Part shown: one piece after another, positions 10,241-19,050 of the stretch
Layout: every line of letters starts with the position of its first letter
Numbering within the stretch: position 1 is the stretch's first letter
Source of the DNA: Litoreibacter janthinus
GTDB taxonomy: Bacteria; Pseudomonadota; Alphaproteobacteria; Rhodobacterales; Rhodobacteraceae
Reading direction: 5' to 3'
Assembly: GCF_900111945.1 (NCBI RefSeq)
Contig: NZ_FOYO01000001.1
Coordinates: 1,557,751 to 1,621,750, forward strand
DNA length: 64,000 nt
The notes under the pieces: model-generated
Told to the model about the DNA's origin: nothing
Seen by the model: only the letters and a program-made list of their open reading frames with translations
Databases searched by the model: none
Translations under genes and position numbers: made by a program

Positions 10241-10271
10241 AATTTTGAGATTGCAAAGGAATTTCAAAATT
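10241..10271. promoter_or_regulatory. Inverted repeat in the GntR/TRAP divergent promoter region
   Basis: Perfect 8-base arms AATTTTGA (10241-10248) and TCAAAATT (10264-10271) separated by 15 bases in AT-rich sequence between the GntR start and the dctP-like start. The position suits an operator. It is not the classical FadR consensus, so assignment to this GntR protein is by location only. Confidence 0.4.
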
Positions 10272-10403
10272 ATGAAAAAAATAGATTATTTGTTGGCAGC
10301 TTTAGATTCGGTTGCTAGGCTCTTCGGACGCACGGTCAGTTCGACGGGCAACCGCATCTGGCGCAAAACGCGAAAACGATAAAAATTCGTCTGGGAGGAC
10401 ACC

Positions 10404-11420
10404 ATGAAGTTTCTGAAATCCGCCGCGGGCTCTGCCGCGGCTGTCGCATTGTTGACAACTGGCGCGATGGCTCAAACCACCAATCTGCGCATCCAAACGC
10501 ACTACGCGCCTGAATCAATCTCCGGCAAGCTGGCAACAGAGTATGTGGAAAACATTCAAGCAATGTCCGGCGGCGAAATCTCCGTAGAGATGTTCTACGC
10601 GTCATCCGTTGTGAAATCGGTTGAAACCTTCGACGCGGCCGCATCCGGCATTCTGGATTGCGACATGACTGGCGGCGGCTACCAGACTGGTAAGAACCCT
10701 GCGTTCCAATTCGTGGGCGACATCATGGGCGGCTACGACACGCCGTACCAGCAGCTGTCTTGGTTGTATTATGGCGGCGGTCTGGAAGCCGCGGCCCAGC
10801 TCTACAACAAGTATGACATGGAGCTGATTGGCTGGTGGGTTTACGGTCAGGAGAGCTTTGCGTCGACCAAGCCAATCGCCAAGGTTGCGGACTTCAAGAA
10901 CTGGAAGTTCCGTTCGCCTCCCGGCATGGAAACTAAGATCTTCGAAAAGCTGGGTGCATCGCCGATCGTGATGGACTTCACCGAGATCTTTACCGCGCTG
11001 GAAACCGGCATCATTGACGGTGCTGACGCCTCCGGTTTGGCAAACAACAAGTCGATGGGCCTGTATGACATCGCCAAATATGCCAACTTCCCTGGCTTCC
11101 ACTCGATGCCGTCGGATCACCTCGCATGTAACAAAGCAGTGTTCGACGCAATGCCAGAAGCTCATCAGCGGATCATGAAAGTTGCAATGGAGTCGCTGGC
11201 TCTGCGCACCGCGCTGACCTTCGAAAAGCTGAACGCAGAATCCGCAGCCGAGCTTCGTGCCAATGGCGTGACCCTGTCGCGTTGGGGTGATGAAGACATG
11301 GCTGAGTTCCGTGCAGCGGCACAAGCAACATGGCCTGAGTTCGCAACCACACCTGAAGCCAAGGCTCTGGTTGAAAGCCACTTGGGTTATCTGACCCAAC
11401 TGGGCCTCGTGTCCAAGTAA
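10404..11420 (+). CDS. TRAP transporter substrate-binding protein (DctP family)
   Basis: Periplasmic solute receptor of a TRAP carboxylate importer, 338 aa. The signal peptide is MKFLKSAAGSAAAVALLTTGAMAQ. Family motifs include SGKLATEYVENIQAMSGGEI and WKFRSPPGMETKIFEKLGASP, the latter holding the conserved carboxylate-binding Arg, then FTEIFTALETGIIDGADA. GGGAGGA lies before the ATG. First gene of the operon and followed by a large hairpin before the permease genes, which suits a receptor made in excess. The ligand is probably an organic acid such as a sugar acid, judging from the enzymes downstream. Confidence 0.93.
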   Translation: MKFLKSAAGSAAAVALLTTGAMAQTTNLRIQTHYAPESISGKLATEYVENIQAMSGGEISVEMFYASSVVKSVETFDAAASGILDCDMTGGGYQTGKNPAFQFVGDIMGGYDTPYQQLSWLYYGGGLEAAAQLYNKYDMELIGWWVYGQESFASTKPIAKVADFKNWKFRSPPGMETKIFEKLGASPIVMDFTEIFTALETGIIDGADASGLANNKSMGLYDIAKYANFPGFHSMPSDHLACNKAVFDAMPEAHQRIMKVAMESLALRTALTFEKLNAESAAELRANGVTLSRWGDEDMAEFRAAAQATWPEFATTPEAKALVESHLGYLTQLGLVSK

Positions 11421-11475
11421 GACCAAAACCTTGGGGGAGGTCGCGCCTGCCGCGGCCTCCCTCACATTTTGGTCT
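11420..11475 (+). promoter_or_regulatory. Large nested intercistronic hairpin after dctP
   Basis: Outer perfect arms AGACCAAAA (11420-11428) and TTTTGGTCT (11467-11475) enclose an inner GC-rich stem, GGGAGG...CGCG with CGCGGCCTCCC. It starts at the dctP stop codon and lies 90 bases before dctQ. Such hairpins commonly protect the receptor mRNA or attenuate read-through, giving more receptor than permease. Confidence 0.65.
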
Positions 11476-11566
11476 GACGTTTGATCATTACAATCAAAGT
11501 CTCCAATCCGCGCCATCCAGACGGCGTGGCAAGGAGGTAGGTTTCAAAGACCGATAAGGGGGGCAG

Positions 11567-12484
11567 ATGAGCAACGCGACAGAACACCCGAAATCCGGCA
11601 GCATGATCGAGTGGGTCATGCCATTGGCGTTTATTGCCGCGGCAGCTTGGCTGACATGGCACATGCCCGTCTTCATCCTTGATTTCGGCGGCCCGAACGA
11701 CCAGCTTTCCGCGCTCTATGCCTCGCTTGATCTGACGCCCAACATGCATACGCCGTTGTCGCCAAATGCCGACATCGTCGATTGGGTCGCGCTGATCGCG
11801 GTGCCGATTCTGTTTGTCTTCGGGGTGCGCACGGTGCGGCTCGCGCCGATGGAGTTTCAAAGCTGGCGCGCCGCCGACCGCTCCTCGGTGTTCATTGGTC
11901 GGGTGACCATGATGCTGGTGGTCTTGCTCACCTCGGTGATGATGTTCGAGGTGGTGCTGCGCTACGTGTTCGAAGCGCCGACGCTTTGGGCAAACGAGTT
12001 ATCGCTTTGGCTGGCGGGCTTCGTGTTCTTGTGCGCAGGTCTTTATGCAATGCAGCAGCGCAGCCACATCCGGATATTCCTGCTGTACGATCTGATGCCG
12101 CGCTTCGTGCAACGGGTCTGCGACGTCGTGTCGACCGCTTTGATCGTCACGTTCGCCTTCTTCTTGGTCTATGGCGGTTACGGCGAGGCGTTCACCAAGT
12201 TTATGCGGTGGGAGACTTTCGGCACTGCCTTTGACCCGCCCATCCCCGCGACATTGAAACCGACGGTTTTGATCGTGGTGTCGCTGGTTGCCGTGCAAGC
12301 AATCGTCAATCTGATCTCGGACTGGAACGCAGAGCCGGTCATGCACTCTGCGGCCGACGACATCGACCAAGACGAAATTGAGCGGCTGAAAAAGGCCGTT
12401 GGCGTCGAGGGCGTTGGCGACATGGACGTCACCCGTGGCTCAATTCAATCGGGCGCGGCCCAAACGAAGGCAGGGCAAGACTAA
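11567..12484 (+). CDS. TRAP transporter small permease (DctQ family), long form
   Basis: 305 aa, well above the usual 160-220. The core DctQ helices lie at about residues 115-265 (MMFEVVLRYVFEAPTLWANELS is the family signature). Two extra hydrophobic segments precede them (about 15-33 and 68-90), joined by a periplasm-like linker, and a hydrophilic acidic/Gln-rich tail of about 45 residues ends the protein. AAGGGGGG ribosome site. Its stop overlaps the start of the large permease by one base. The extended form matches the long DctM beside it. It anchors the large subunit and forms the transport unit. Confidence 0.9.
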   Translation: MSNATEHPKSGSMIEWVMPLAFIAAAAWLTWHMPVFILDFGGPNDQLSALYASLDLTPNMHTPLSPNADIVDWVALIAVPILFVFGVRTVRLAPMEFQSWRAADRSSVFIGRVTMMLVVLLTSVMMFEVVLRYVFEAPTLWANELSLWLAGFVFLCAGLYAMQQRSHIRIFLLYDLMPRFVQRVCDVVSTALIVTFAFFLVYGGYGEAFTKFMRWETFGTAFDPPIPATLKPTVLIVVSLVAVQAIVNLISDWNAEPVMHSAADDIDQDEIERLKKAVGVEGVGDMDVTRGSIQSGAAQTKAGQD

Positions 12485-14109
12485 TGGATATCGGAACAAT
12501 CTCTATGGTGTTGCTGCTGGGTCTGATGGTCCTGCTGGCCATCGGTATGCCGCTTGGCTTTGCCTCTGCCATCCTCGCCGTGCTGGTGCTGGTGATGAAA
12601 TTCGAGCCGACGCTGCTGTCCAACCCCTTCACCTTCGGCGACGGGATTCTGACCGGAAGGCCGGGGTCTGGGCCACTCAACATTCTGGCGCAGAAGATAT
12701 ACGGGCTCTTAACGGACTATGTGCTCATATCCATCCCGCTGTTTATCTTCATGGCGGCGCTGCTTGAACGCTCCGGCATTGCGAAGGATATGTATTCCTC
12801 GCTCAATGTCTGGTTGAACCGCACCCGGGGCGGCATCGCCATCGTGACCTCGATCATGGCCGTTATTATGGCCGCGATGTCCGGTATCATCGGCGGTGAA
12901 GTTGTGCTGTTGGGCCTGATCGCGCTGCCGCAAATGCTGCGCTTGGGCTATAACCAGAACCTCGCCATCGGCACGATCTGTGCCTCTGGCTGTCTGGGCA
13001 CCATGATCCCGCCTTCGATCGTGCTCATCATCTACGGTCTGATCACCGAGACGTCGATCAAAGCGCTGTTCACCGCGTCCTTCTTGCCGGGCTTCATGCT
13101 GGCGTCTTTCATCATCATCTATATCATTGTTCGCACGCAGCTGAACCCGGACGACGCGCCTCTGCCAGAACCCGACGAGGGCGAGCCGCAAGGCGTTGAA
13201 AAGCTCATGCTGTTCCTCGCGTTCCTGTCGCGGCTGGTGTCGGGCTTTGCGACCTTCTTTTTCCTGCGGGTTCTGTTTTTCGAGTTCTCTGGCCAAAACG
13301 CTTCGAACACTGGCGCCGATATCCGCTTCGGGACGATGGACTATGCCCCGTGGTTCGGCGGCGCCGTGGTCGTGACGCTGCTGTTGAGCTACTTCGTTTT
13401 CGGTCGCGAGCGGTCGCGCTTGGGCTGGCAGATGGGCAAGGGGCTGGTGCCACCGATCATCATCATCGGCGTGGTGCTTGGCTCCATCTACATGGGCATC
13501 ACCGGCATCACCGAGGCTGCTGGAATGGGGGCCGTTGCGGTTCTGGTCATGTCCGCCTTCCGTGGTGAGGCATCGTTTGATCTGGTCTGGGACTCGCTGA
13601 TGCGGACGCTGAAATCCACCGGCACAATTATCTGGGTCACCATCGGTGCTGCGGCGCTCGCCGGGGCCTACACCATCGCGGGCGGCCCTGTCTTCGTGGC
13701 GGATCTCGTGGTCGGCTCTGACCTTCCTAGCATGGGGATCATCTTGCTGATGATGCTGATCCTGCTGTTCATGGGCGCCTTCATGGATTGGGTCGGCATC
13801 GTGCTGCTGATCATCCCGGTGTTCCTGCCCATCGTGCAGCGCCTGCCGATCGAGGATATCGGTCTGCTGGGCGATTTGAACCCGCGCCATGTAGCGATCT
13901 GGTTCGGCGTTGTGTTCTGTATGAACATGCAGGTCAGCTTCTTGTCACCGCCCTTTGGTCCCGCCGCGTTCTATCTGAAATCGGTGGCACCGGCGCATAT
14001 TTCGCTGACAGACATTTTCAAAGGCTTCCTGCCCTTCATTGGCATCCAGTTGGTGGCGCTGTCTGTGCTGCTGATCTACCCGCCTATCGTTTCGATCTTG
14101 CTGCCATAG
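12484..14109 (+). CDS. TRAP transporter large permease (DctM family), long form
   Basis: Main Na+-coupled transmembrane subunit, 541 aa against about 430 in the standard family. Recognisable segments are LGFASAILAVLVL, ERSGIAKDMYSSL, IVTSIMAVIMAAMSGIIGGEVVLLG and SGCLGTMIPPSIVLIIYG (DctM signature), and FMGAFMDWVGIVLLIIPVFLP late in the protein. The extra length falls in the middle, about residues 215-330, where a charged loop and additional helices replace the short usual connector. Co-transcribed with dctP and dctQ. Stop followed nine bases later by a PhyH gene. Confidence 0.92.
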   Translation: MDIGTISMVLLLGLMVLLAIGMPLGFASAILAVLVLVMKFEPTLLSNPFTFGDGILTGRPGSGPLNILAQKIYGLLTDYVLISIPLFIFMAALLERSGIAKDMYSSLNVWLNRTRGGIAIVTSIMAVIMAAMSGIIGGEVVLLGLIALPQMLRLGYNQNLAIGTICASGCLGTMIPPSIVLIIYGLITETSIKALFTASFLPGFMLASFIIIYIIVRTQLNPDDAPLPEPDEGEPQGVEKLMLFLAFLSRLVSGFATFFFLRVLFFEFSGQNASNTGADIRFGTMDYAPWFGGAVVVTLLLSYFVFGRERSRLGWQMGKGLVPPIIIIGVVLGSIYMGITGITEAAGMGAVAVLVMSAFRGEASFDLVWDSLMRTLKSTGTIIWVTIGAAALAGAYTIAGGPVFVADLVVGSDLPSMGIILLMMLILLFMGAFMDWVGIVLLIIPVFLPIVQRLPIEDIGLLGDLNPRHVAIWFGVVFCMNMQVSFLSPPFGPAAFYLKSVAPAHISLTDIFKGFLPFIGIQLVALSVLLIYPPIVSILLP

Positions 14110-14118
14110 GAGGGCACG

Positions 14119-15048
14119 ATGCTCAGCGCAGACCAGATCGCCGCGTTCAACAGGGACGGTTATCTGGTCGTCCCTGACGTTGTGCCGCAAGAGACGCTTG
14201 ATCGGGTGCGCGCCGAATATGCAGCGCTTTTGGATGCGCTCTATGCATCATGGAATTTGCTAGAGGCGGCAAGCTTCGAGCAAAAGCTCATCACCGCCTA
14301 TCGCGCGGGCCATGACTGGTTTCAACCGATGGACATCTCGCTGCCGGGGGACCGCATAGCGGCAGACACGCCCATGCATTTTGGCCCTGCTGTGTTCGAA
14401 ATGGCCACGCATCCCCGCCTGCTGGACTTGGTCGAGGATTTGATCGGGCCGGAGATTACCTCCAACCCGATCCAGCATGTGCGCATCAAACCACCCGCGA
14501 CTGATCTCAAGTCAGACGAGGTGCGCGCGCATATCACCTCTACCGACTGGCATCAGGATCGCGCCGTCGGGCTGGAGGAGGCGGATGAAACCGACATGAT
14601 CACCGTCTGGCTCGCCGTCACAGATGCCACCATTGAGAACGGCTGCCTGAAAGTGCAGCCCTTCAACGGCCCGCAAGACATCCTGCCCCATTGCCCGAAA
14701 AAGCAAACTGCCATCGCCGACGCGTTCATCGACGAGGAGGGCGCGGTGCCCTTGCCGGTCAAATCCGGCGGCGCCGTGCTGTTTCACCCGCTCGTCCCCC
14801 ACGCCTCTTTGCCGAATGTATCGCAAGGCATCCGTTGGTCGTTCGATCTGCGGTTTAACAAGACTGGCCAGCCCACAGGCCGCAGCCATTTCCCCGATTT
14901 CGTCGCCCGCTCGAGGGCACATCCCGAAACCGAGTTGCATGACTGGCAAGCATGGCGCAGCATGTGGGAAGACGCCCGCGCACGCCTCGCCGCGTCACCG
15001 CATATCGACATTCACCGCTGGACCTCTGACGCGCCATATTGCGCTTAG
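14119..15048 (+). CDS. Phytanoyl-CoA dioxygenase (PhyH) family protein 1
   Basis: 309 aa Fe(II)/2-oxoglutarate-dependent oxygenase. Iron ligands visible are His and Asp in TDWHQDRAVG and the distal His in LVPHASLPN; the 2-oxoglutarate-binding Arg is in GIRWSFDLRF. Start chosen at the ATG after GGAGGGCACG. It directly follows the TRAP permease genes and probably acts on the imported compound by hydroxylation or oxidative demethylation. It differs clearly from the second PhyH protein of the same operon, so they are unlikely to be simple duplicates. Substrate unknown. Confidence 0.9.
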   Translation: MLSADQIAAFNRDGYLVVPDVVPQETLDRVRAEYAALLDALYASWNLLEAASFEQKLITAYRAGHDWFQPMDISLPGDRIAADTPMHFGPAVFEMATHPRLLDLVEDLIGPEITSNPIQHVRIKPPATDLKSDEVRAHITSTDWHQDRAVGLEEADETDMITVWLAVTDATIENGCLKVQPFNGPQDILPHCPKKQTAIADAFIDEEGAVPLPVKSGGAVLFHPLVPHASLPNVSQGIRWSFDLRFNKTGQPTGRSHFPDFVARSRAHPETELHDWQAWRSMWEDARARLAASPHIDIHRWTSDAPYCA

Positions 15049-15081
15049 GTCGCTCTTTTCAACGCAACCGGATCTTGAACC

Positions 15082-15558
15082 ATGGCAGAGAAAATCGTTT
15101 CACAAAGTGGCGGGTGCCTGTGCGGTGCAGTTCGCTTTGCGGTCAGCGCCGAGCCGTTTTTCGTCGTGATCTGCGCGTGCAGGTTTTGTCAGCGCGTGAC
15201 AGGCTCGGACTACAACGTCGAAAGCCTGTTTCGGGTTCAGGACATCACGCTTTCCGGCGAAGACACCCGTGTCCACTCACACACGTCCGAAGGAAGTGGT
15301 CACCCGGTCGACGTGCATTTCTGCCCGACCTGCGGAACCTCCATTTATATGAAACCCCATCGTTTTTCCGATTGTGTCGGCGTATTGTCAGGAACGTTCG
15401 ACGATCCGTCATGGTTTCAGCGCGACGCCACGAACACCGAATACTTCTTCACCAAGGAAGCCCCACGCGGAATGGTCATTCCAAAAGGCTTTAATACCTA
15501 TCCTGGACACGCCAAGGCGCTGGACGGAAGCGACAATACCCCAGTCCGTCAGGAATAG
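15082..15558 (+). CDS. GFA-family zinc protein (CENP-V/GFA domain)
   Basis: 158 aa with the complete GFA cysteine set: GGCLCGAVRF, CACRFCQRVTGS and FCPTCGTSIY. The founding member is the glutathione-dependent formaldehyde-activating enzyme, though many relatives have no proven activity. It sits between a PhyH oxygenase and the UxaA-type dehydratase with short gaps on both sides, so it is part of the operon. If the PhyH enzymes remove O- or N-methyl groups, formaldehyde would be released and a GFA protein would make sense here; that link is inference. Confidence 0.85.
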   Translation: MAEKIVSQSGGCLCGAVRFAVSAEPFFVVICACRFCQRVTGSDYNVESLFRVQDITLSGEDTRVHSHTSEGSGHPVDVHFCPTCGTSIYMKPHRFSDCVGVLSGTFDDPSWFQRDATNTEYFFTKEAPRGMVIPKGFNTYPGHAKALDGSDNTPVRQE

Positions 15559-15587
15559 ACGCGACTCTTTAAAAGGCTGCATACTCG

Positions 15588-17090
15588 ATGAAAGACACCA
15601 TTCGCCTTGACGCAGACGACAATGTCGTCACCGCCACCCGTGCCTTGGAGGCAGGATCGACAGTAGAGGACGTGACCACCACGGGCCTGATCCCGTCGGG
15701 TCACAAAATCGCCACCCGCGCGATTGCGAAAGGCGAACAGATCCGCAAATACGCGCAGATGATCGGGGTGGCCTCGACCGATATCGCGGCAGGCGATCAT
15801 GTTCACACCCACAATTGCGACTTCGTGCCAACCGCGCAGAACTACGAGTTCGGCACCGACATGCGCCCTGTCACGCCCGCGACGGGCGACACCTTCATGG
15901 GCTACCGCCGCGACAACGGCTCCGTCGGGACGCGCAACTATATCGCCATCGTGACTTCGGTGAATTGCTCGGCCACCGCCGCGCGGCGCATCTCTGATTA
16001 CTTCACGCCCGAGCGCTTGAAAGACTACCCCAATGTCGACGGCGTCTGCGCCTTCGTCCACGGCACCGGCTGCGGCATGGCAGGCGACGGCGACGGGTTC
16101 GAGGCTTTGCAGCGTGTCATGTGGGGCTACGCCCGCCACCCCAACCACGCAGGGGTTTTGATGGTCGGCTTGGGCTGCGAGATGAACCAGATCGACTGGC
16201 TGCTGGAGGCCTATGGCCTGAAGCAGGACGACACTTTTCAGGTGATGAACATTCAAGGTGTGGCGGGCCTGCAAAAGACCATTGATCTGGGCATCAAGAA
16301 GGTCGAGGCTATGCTGCCGATTGCCAATTTGGCGACCCGCACGGAATGCCCTGTGTCGGAATTGAAGGTCGCCCTGCAATGCGGCGGCTCCGATGCGTGG
16401 TCCGGCGTCACAGCAAACCCCGCGCTTGGCTACGCGTGTGACTTGCTCGCGGCCCAAGGCGGCACGGGCGTTCTGGCTGAAACCCCTGAAATCTACGGCG
16501 CCGAGCATTTGCTGACCCGTCGCGCGGTCTCGCCTCAGGTGGGCGAGCGTCTGATCGGCCTGATCGACTGGTGGAAGGATTACACCGAACGCAATCGCGG
16601 CTCGATGGACAACAACCCGAGCCCCGGCAACAAGAAGGGCGGGCTGACGACGATCCTTGAGAAGTCGTTGGGGGCAGCGGCCAAGGGGGGCACCTCGCCG
16701 CTGACCGGCGTCTATAAATACGCCGAACCCGTGACTGCGAAAGGATTCACCTTCATGGACAGCCCCGGCTATGACCCAGCCAGCGTCACGGGCCAAATCG
16801 CAGGCGGGTGTCAGGTGGTGGTGTTCACCACGGGGCGCGGCTCTGCCTTCGGGTCCAAGCCCGCGCCGACAATCAAAGTGTCCACCAATACCGAGATGTA
16901 CAAGCGCATGACGGACGACATGGACGTCAACGCCGGCGACATGCTCACTGCTGGCGTGACGCTGGAGGAGAAAGGCCGCGAGATATACGATCTGATCCTC
17001 GCCGTGGCCTCTGGCGCCGTGTCCAAATCCGAAGGGCAGGGCTTGGGCGATTATGAATTCGTACCCTGGCAAATCGGCGCGGTCATGTAA
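15588..17090 (+). CDS. UxaA/GarD-family sugar-acid dehydratase (altronate dehydratase-like)
   Basis: 500 aa, full length for the family. An N-terminal SAF domain (about 1-95; IPSGHKIATRAIAKGEQIRKY and DIAAGDHVHTHNC) is fused to the catalytic UxaA domain (MGYRRDNGSVGTRNYI, HGTGCGM, VGLGCEMNQ, LQCGGSDAWSG). It is an Fe/Mn-dependent hydro-lyase turning an aldonate or aldarate into a 2-keto-3-deoxy acid. Its stop and the next start share one base (TAATG). It is the central catabolic enzyme of this operon and the best clue that a sugar acid is the imported substrate. D-altronate and galactarate are both possible. Confidence 0.9.
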   Translation: MKDTIRLDADDNVVTATRALEAGSTVEDVTTTGLIPSGHKIATRAIAKGEQIRKYAQMIGVASTDIAAGDHVHTHNCDFVPTAQNYEFGTDMRPVTPATGDTFMGYRRDNGSVGTRNYIAIVTSVNCSATAARRISDYFTPERLKDYPNVDGVCAFVHGTGCGMAGDGDGFEALQRVMWGYARHPNHAGVLMVGLGCEMNQIDWLLEAYGLKQDDTFQVMNIQGVAGLQKTIDLGIKKVEAMLPIANLATRTECPVSELKVALQCGGSDAWSGVTANPALGYACDLLAAQGGTGVLAETPEIYGAEHLLTRRAVSPQVGERLIGLIDWWKDYTERNRGSMDNNPSPGNKKGGLTTILEKSLGAAAKGGTSPLTGVYKYAEPVTAKGFTFMDSPGYDPASVTGQIAGGCQVVVFTTGRGSAFGSKPAPTIKVSTNTEMYKRMTDDMDVNAGDMLTAGVTLEEKGREIYDLILAVASGAVSKSEGQGLGDYEFVPWQIGAVM

Positions 17091-18076
17091 TGAGGCTTGT
17101 GGTTGCGGGCATTGGGTTGATCGGCGCGCGGCATTTGCAGCACGCTTTGGAGATGCCGCAAATCGATGTAGTCGGAGTCATTGACCCGCAGTTGACGCAA
17201 AGCCATGTGCCGCATTTTTCCAGTTTCGAGGCGGTGGATGTCGAAGCCGATGGGGTCGTGATCGCGACGCCCTCCCATTTGCATGCGGACCATGCCGAGG
17301 CGGCTGCCGCGCGCGGCTGGCACATGCTGATCGAAAAGCCGGTCGCCCATTCGCTGAAGGCCGCAGACCGGATCATTGCAGCGGCTGAACGGGCGGGGGT
17401 GAAAACCCTTGTGGGTCATCACAGACGCCACCATGCGGCCGTCCAGAAACTGAAGTCGATGCTGGATCAGGGCGCGATTGGCAAACCTGTGCTGGCCTCG
17501 ATGATCTGGGCCATGAAGAAGCCCGATCTTTATTTCGACGTGCCTTGGCGGGCAGGGCCGGATGGCTCTCCGGTGATGCTAAATCTGGTGCATGAGGTCG
17601 ATCTGCTGCGCTTCCTGTTTGGCGAGGTGGTATCGGTTCAGGGCACAGGCTCTAACGCCATCCGCGGTGCCGCGCGGGTCGAAAGCGGTGCGGCGTTGTT
17701 GACGTTTGAGGACGGGGTCGCCGCGAGCATCGGCTTCGCTGATACCTCAGCCAGCCCGTATGGCTTCGAGGCGGGCACCGGAGAGAACCCCAATATCGCG
17801 ACCACGAGCGAAGACTACCTGCGCATCTGCGGCACCGATGGCGCGATCGGGTTTCCGTCCTTGACCGTCTGGTCTGGCGCAGCGGATTGGTCGGAAAAAC
17901 CTGTCCGGACCAAGACCGAAAGACCCGTTAACGTACCGCTTGTGGCGCAATTGGCGCATTTCGCGGAGCTATGTGCAGGCACGACCGAACCAGTGGTTTC
18001 GGCGGTGGAAGGGCGCAAGACTTTGGAGACGACTTTGGCCATCGAGGTTGCTGTATCGCCAAAATGTAAAGGGTAG
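17090..18076 (+). CDS. Gfo/Idh/MocA-family oxidoreductase 1
   Basis: 328 aa NAD(P)-dependent sugar oxidoreductase. The N-terminal Rossmann motif VVAGIGLIGARH and the conserved EKP in MLIEKPVAHS are present, and the substrate-domain motif NLVHEVDLLRFLFG carries the usual His and Asp. Coupled to the UxaA gene by a one-base overlap. The family acts on inositols, sugars, amino-sugars and related polyols. Its exact substrate cannot be told from the sequence; context suggests oxidation of the imported compound or an intermediate. Confidence 0.9.
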   Translation: MRLVVAGIGLIGARHLQHALEMPQIDVVGVIDPQLTQSHVPHFSSFEAVDVEADGVVIATPSHLHADHAEAAAARGWHMLIEKPVAHSLKAADRIIAAAERAGVKTLVGHHRRHHAAVQKLKSMLDQGAIGKPVLASMIWAMKKPDLYFDVPWRAGPDGSPVMLNLVHEVDLLRFLFGEVVSVQGTGSNAIRGAARVESGAALLTFEDGVAASIGFADTSASPYGFEAGTGENPNIATTSEDYLRICGTDGAIGFPSLTVWSGAADWSEKPVRTKTERPVNVPLVAQLAHFAELCAGTTEPVVSAVEGRKTLETTLAIEVAVSPKCKG

Positions 18077-18159
18077 GGAGACTCGGATGGCTGACCTCGC
18101 CTGCGGCCTCGGCCCACCCACCCGCGCCAACCCTGTGAAGAGAAATGAAAGGAAGGCAC

Positions 18160-19050
18160 ATGAGTTTTGAGACGCTGACGCCAAGCCAGAAAGATTTCTA
18201 CGACGCACAGGGATATCTTGTGCTGGAACAACGTATTCCCGACGATGTGTTGGATCGTTTGCGCGCCGAAATTGCCAAATACCAGGAGCAGGCCAAGCAC
18301 CTGTCCGAGAGCACCGACGAAATCGACCTTGAAGACAGCCACACGCCCGACGATCCGCGCGTGCGACGCATCAAGCTCCCGCACACCCATAACAAGGTGA
18401 TGCGCAACCTGATGTTTTCCGACCTGATCCTCGCCCCCGCCCGCGACCTCATCGGGCCGGATTTGCGGCTGCACACCAGCAAGTTGAACATGAAATCTGC
18501 GGGCTACGGCGCTGCGGTTGAATGGCATCAGGATTTTGCCTTTTATCCGCACACCAATGACGACGTGCTGGCGATTGCCGTGATCCTTGACGACATGGAA
18601 AGCGAGAACGGGCCGCTCATGGTTTTTCCCGGCTCTCACAAGCACCCGATTTACGATCATCACGTGGACGGGGTATTTGCCGGCGCGATGGATCTGGAGG
18701 CCTGCGGCTTCGACATGAAAGACGCGGTGGAGTTGAAAGGGCCTGCGGGGTCGGTTTCGATCCATCACGGGCGGATTGTGCATGGCTCCGCGCTAAACCG
18801 GTCCGACCGCGACCGCCGTTTGCTGTTCTACGAGATGATGGCGGCCGATGCGTTTCCAATTATGGGCTCGCTCACCCGCTGGTCGGACATCAAGGATTAC
18901 AATGACCGGATGCTGTGCGGCGACCCGACACTGGAGCCGCGAGTGCAAAGCATCGGCGCCCGCATTCCGGCACCACTGCCGACGGACAACTTCACCATCT
19001 ACGAGATTCAGAAACGTCTGCAGGCCAGATCCTTTGAGGTGGCCAAGTGA
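18160..19050 (+). CDS. Phytanoyl-CoA dioxygenase (PhyH) family protein 2
   Basis: 296 aa from the ATG at 18160, preferred because AGGAAGG lies eight bases upstream; a second in-frame ATG at 18145 overlaps that site and is unlikely. Iron ligands are His and Asp in VEWHQDFAFY and the distal His in GRIVHGSALN, with Arg in DRRLLFYEM for 2-oxoglutarate. GPLMVFPGSHKHPI is typical of the family. Coupled to the following FAD enzyme by a GTGA overlap. Together with PhyH 1 it makes two distinct Fe/2-oxoglutarate oxygenases in one operon. Substrate unknown. Confidence 0.9.
   Translation: MSFETLTPSQKDFYDAQGYLVLEQRIPDDVLDRLRAEIAKYQEQAKHLSESTDEIDLEDSHTPDDPRVRRIKLPHTHNKVMRNLMFSDLILAPARDLIGPDLRLHTSKLNMKSAGYGAAVEWHQDFAFYPHTNDDVLAIAVILDDMESENGPLMVFPGSHKHPIYDHHVDGVFAGAMDLEACGFDMKDAVELKGPAGSVSIHHGRIVHGSALNRSDRDRRLLFYEMMAADAFPIMGSLTRWSDIKDYNDRMLCGDPTLEPRVQSIGARIPAPLPTDNFTIYEIQKRLQARSFEVAK

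Noticed and set aside
15549..17072. 507-codon minus-strand open frame opposite the UxaA-type gene
   Set aside because: Its composition (His/Arg/Gln-rich) is that expected from the complement of a high-GC gene, it has no recognisable motif, and the plus strand encodes a complete UxaA protein.
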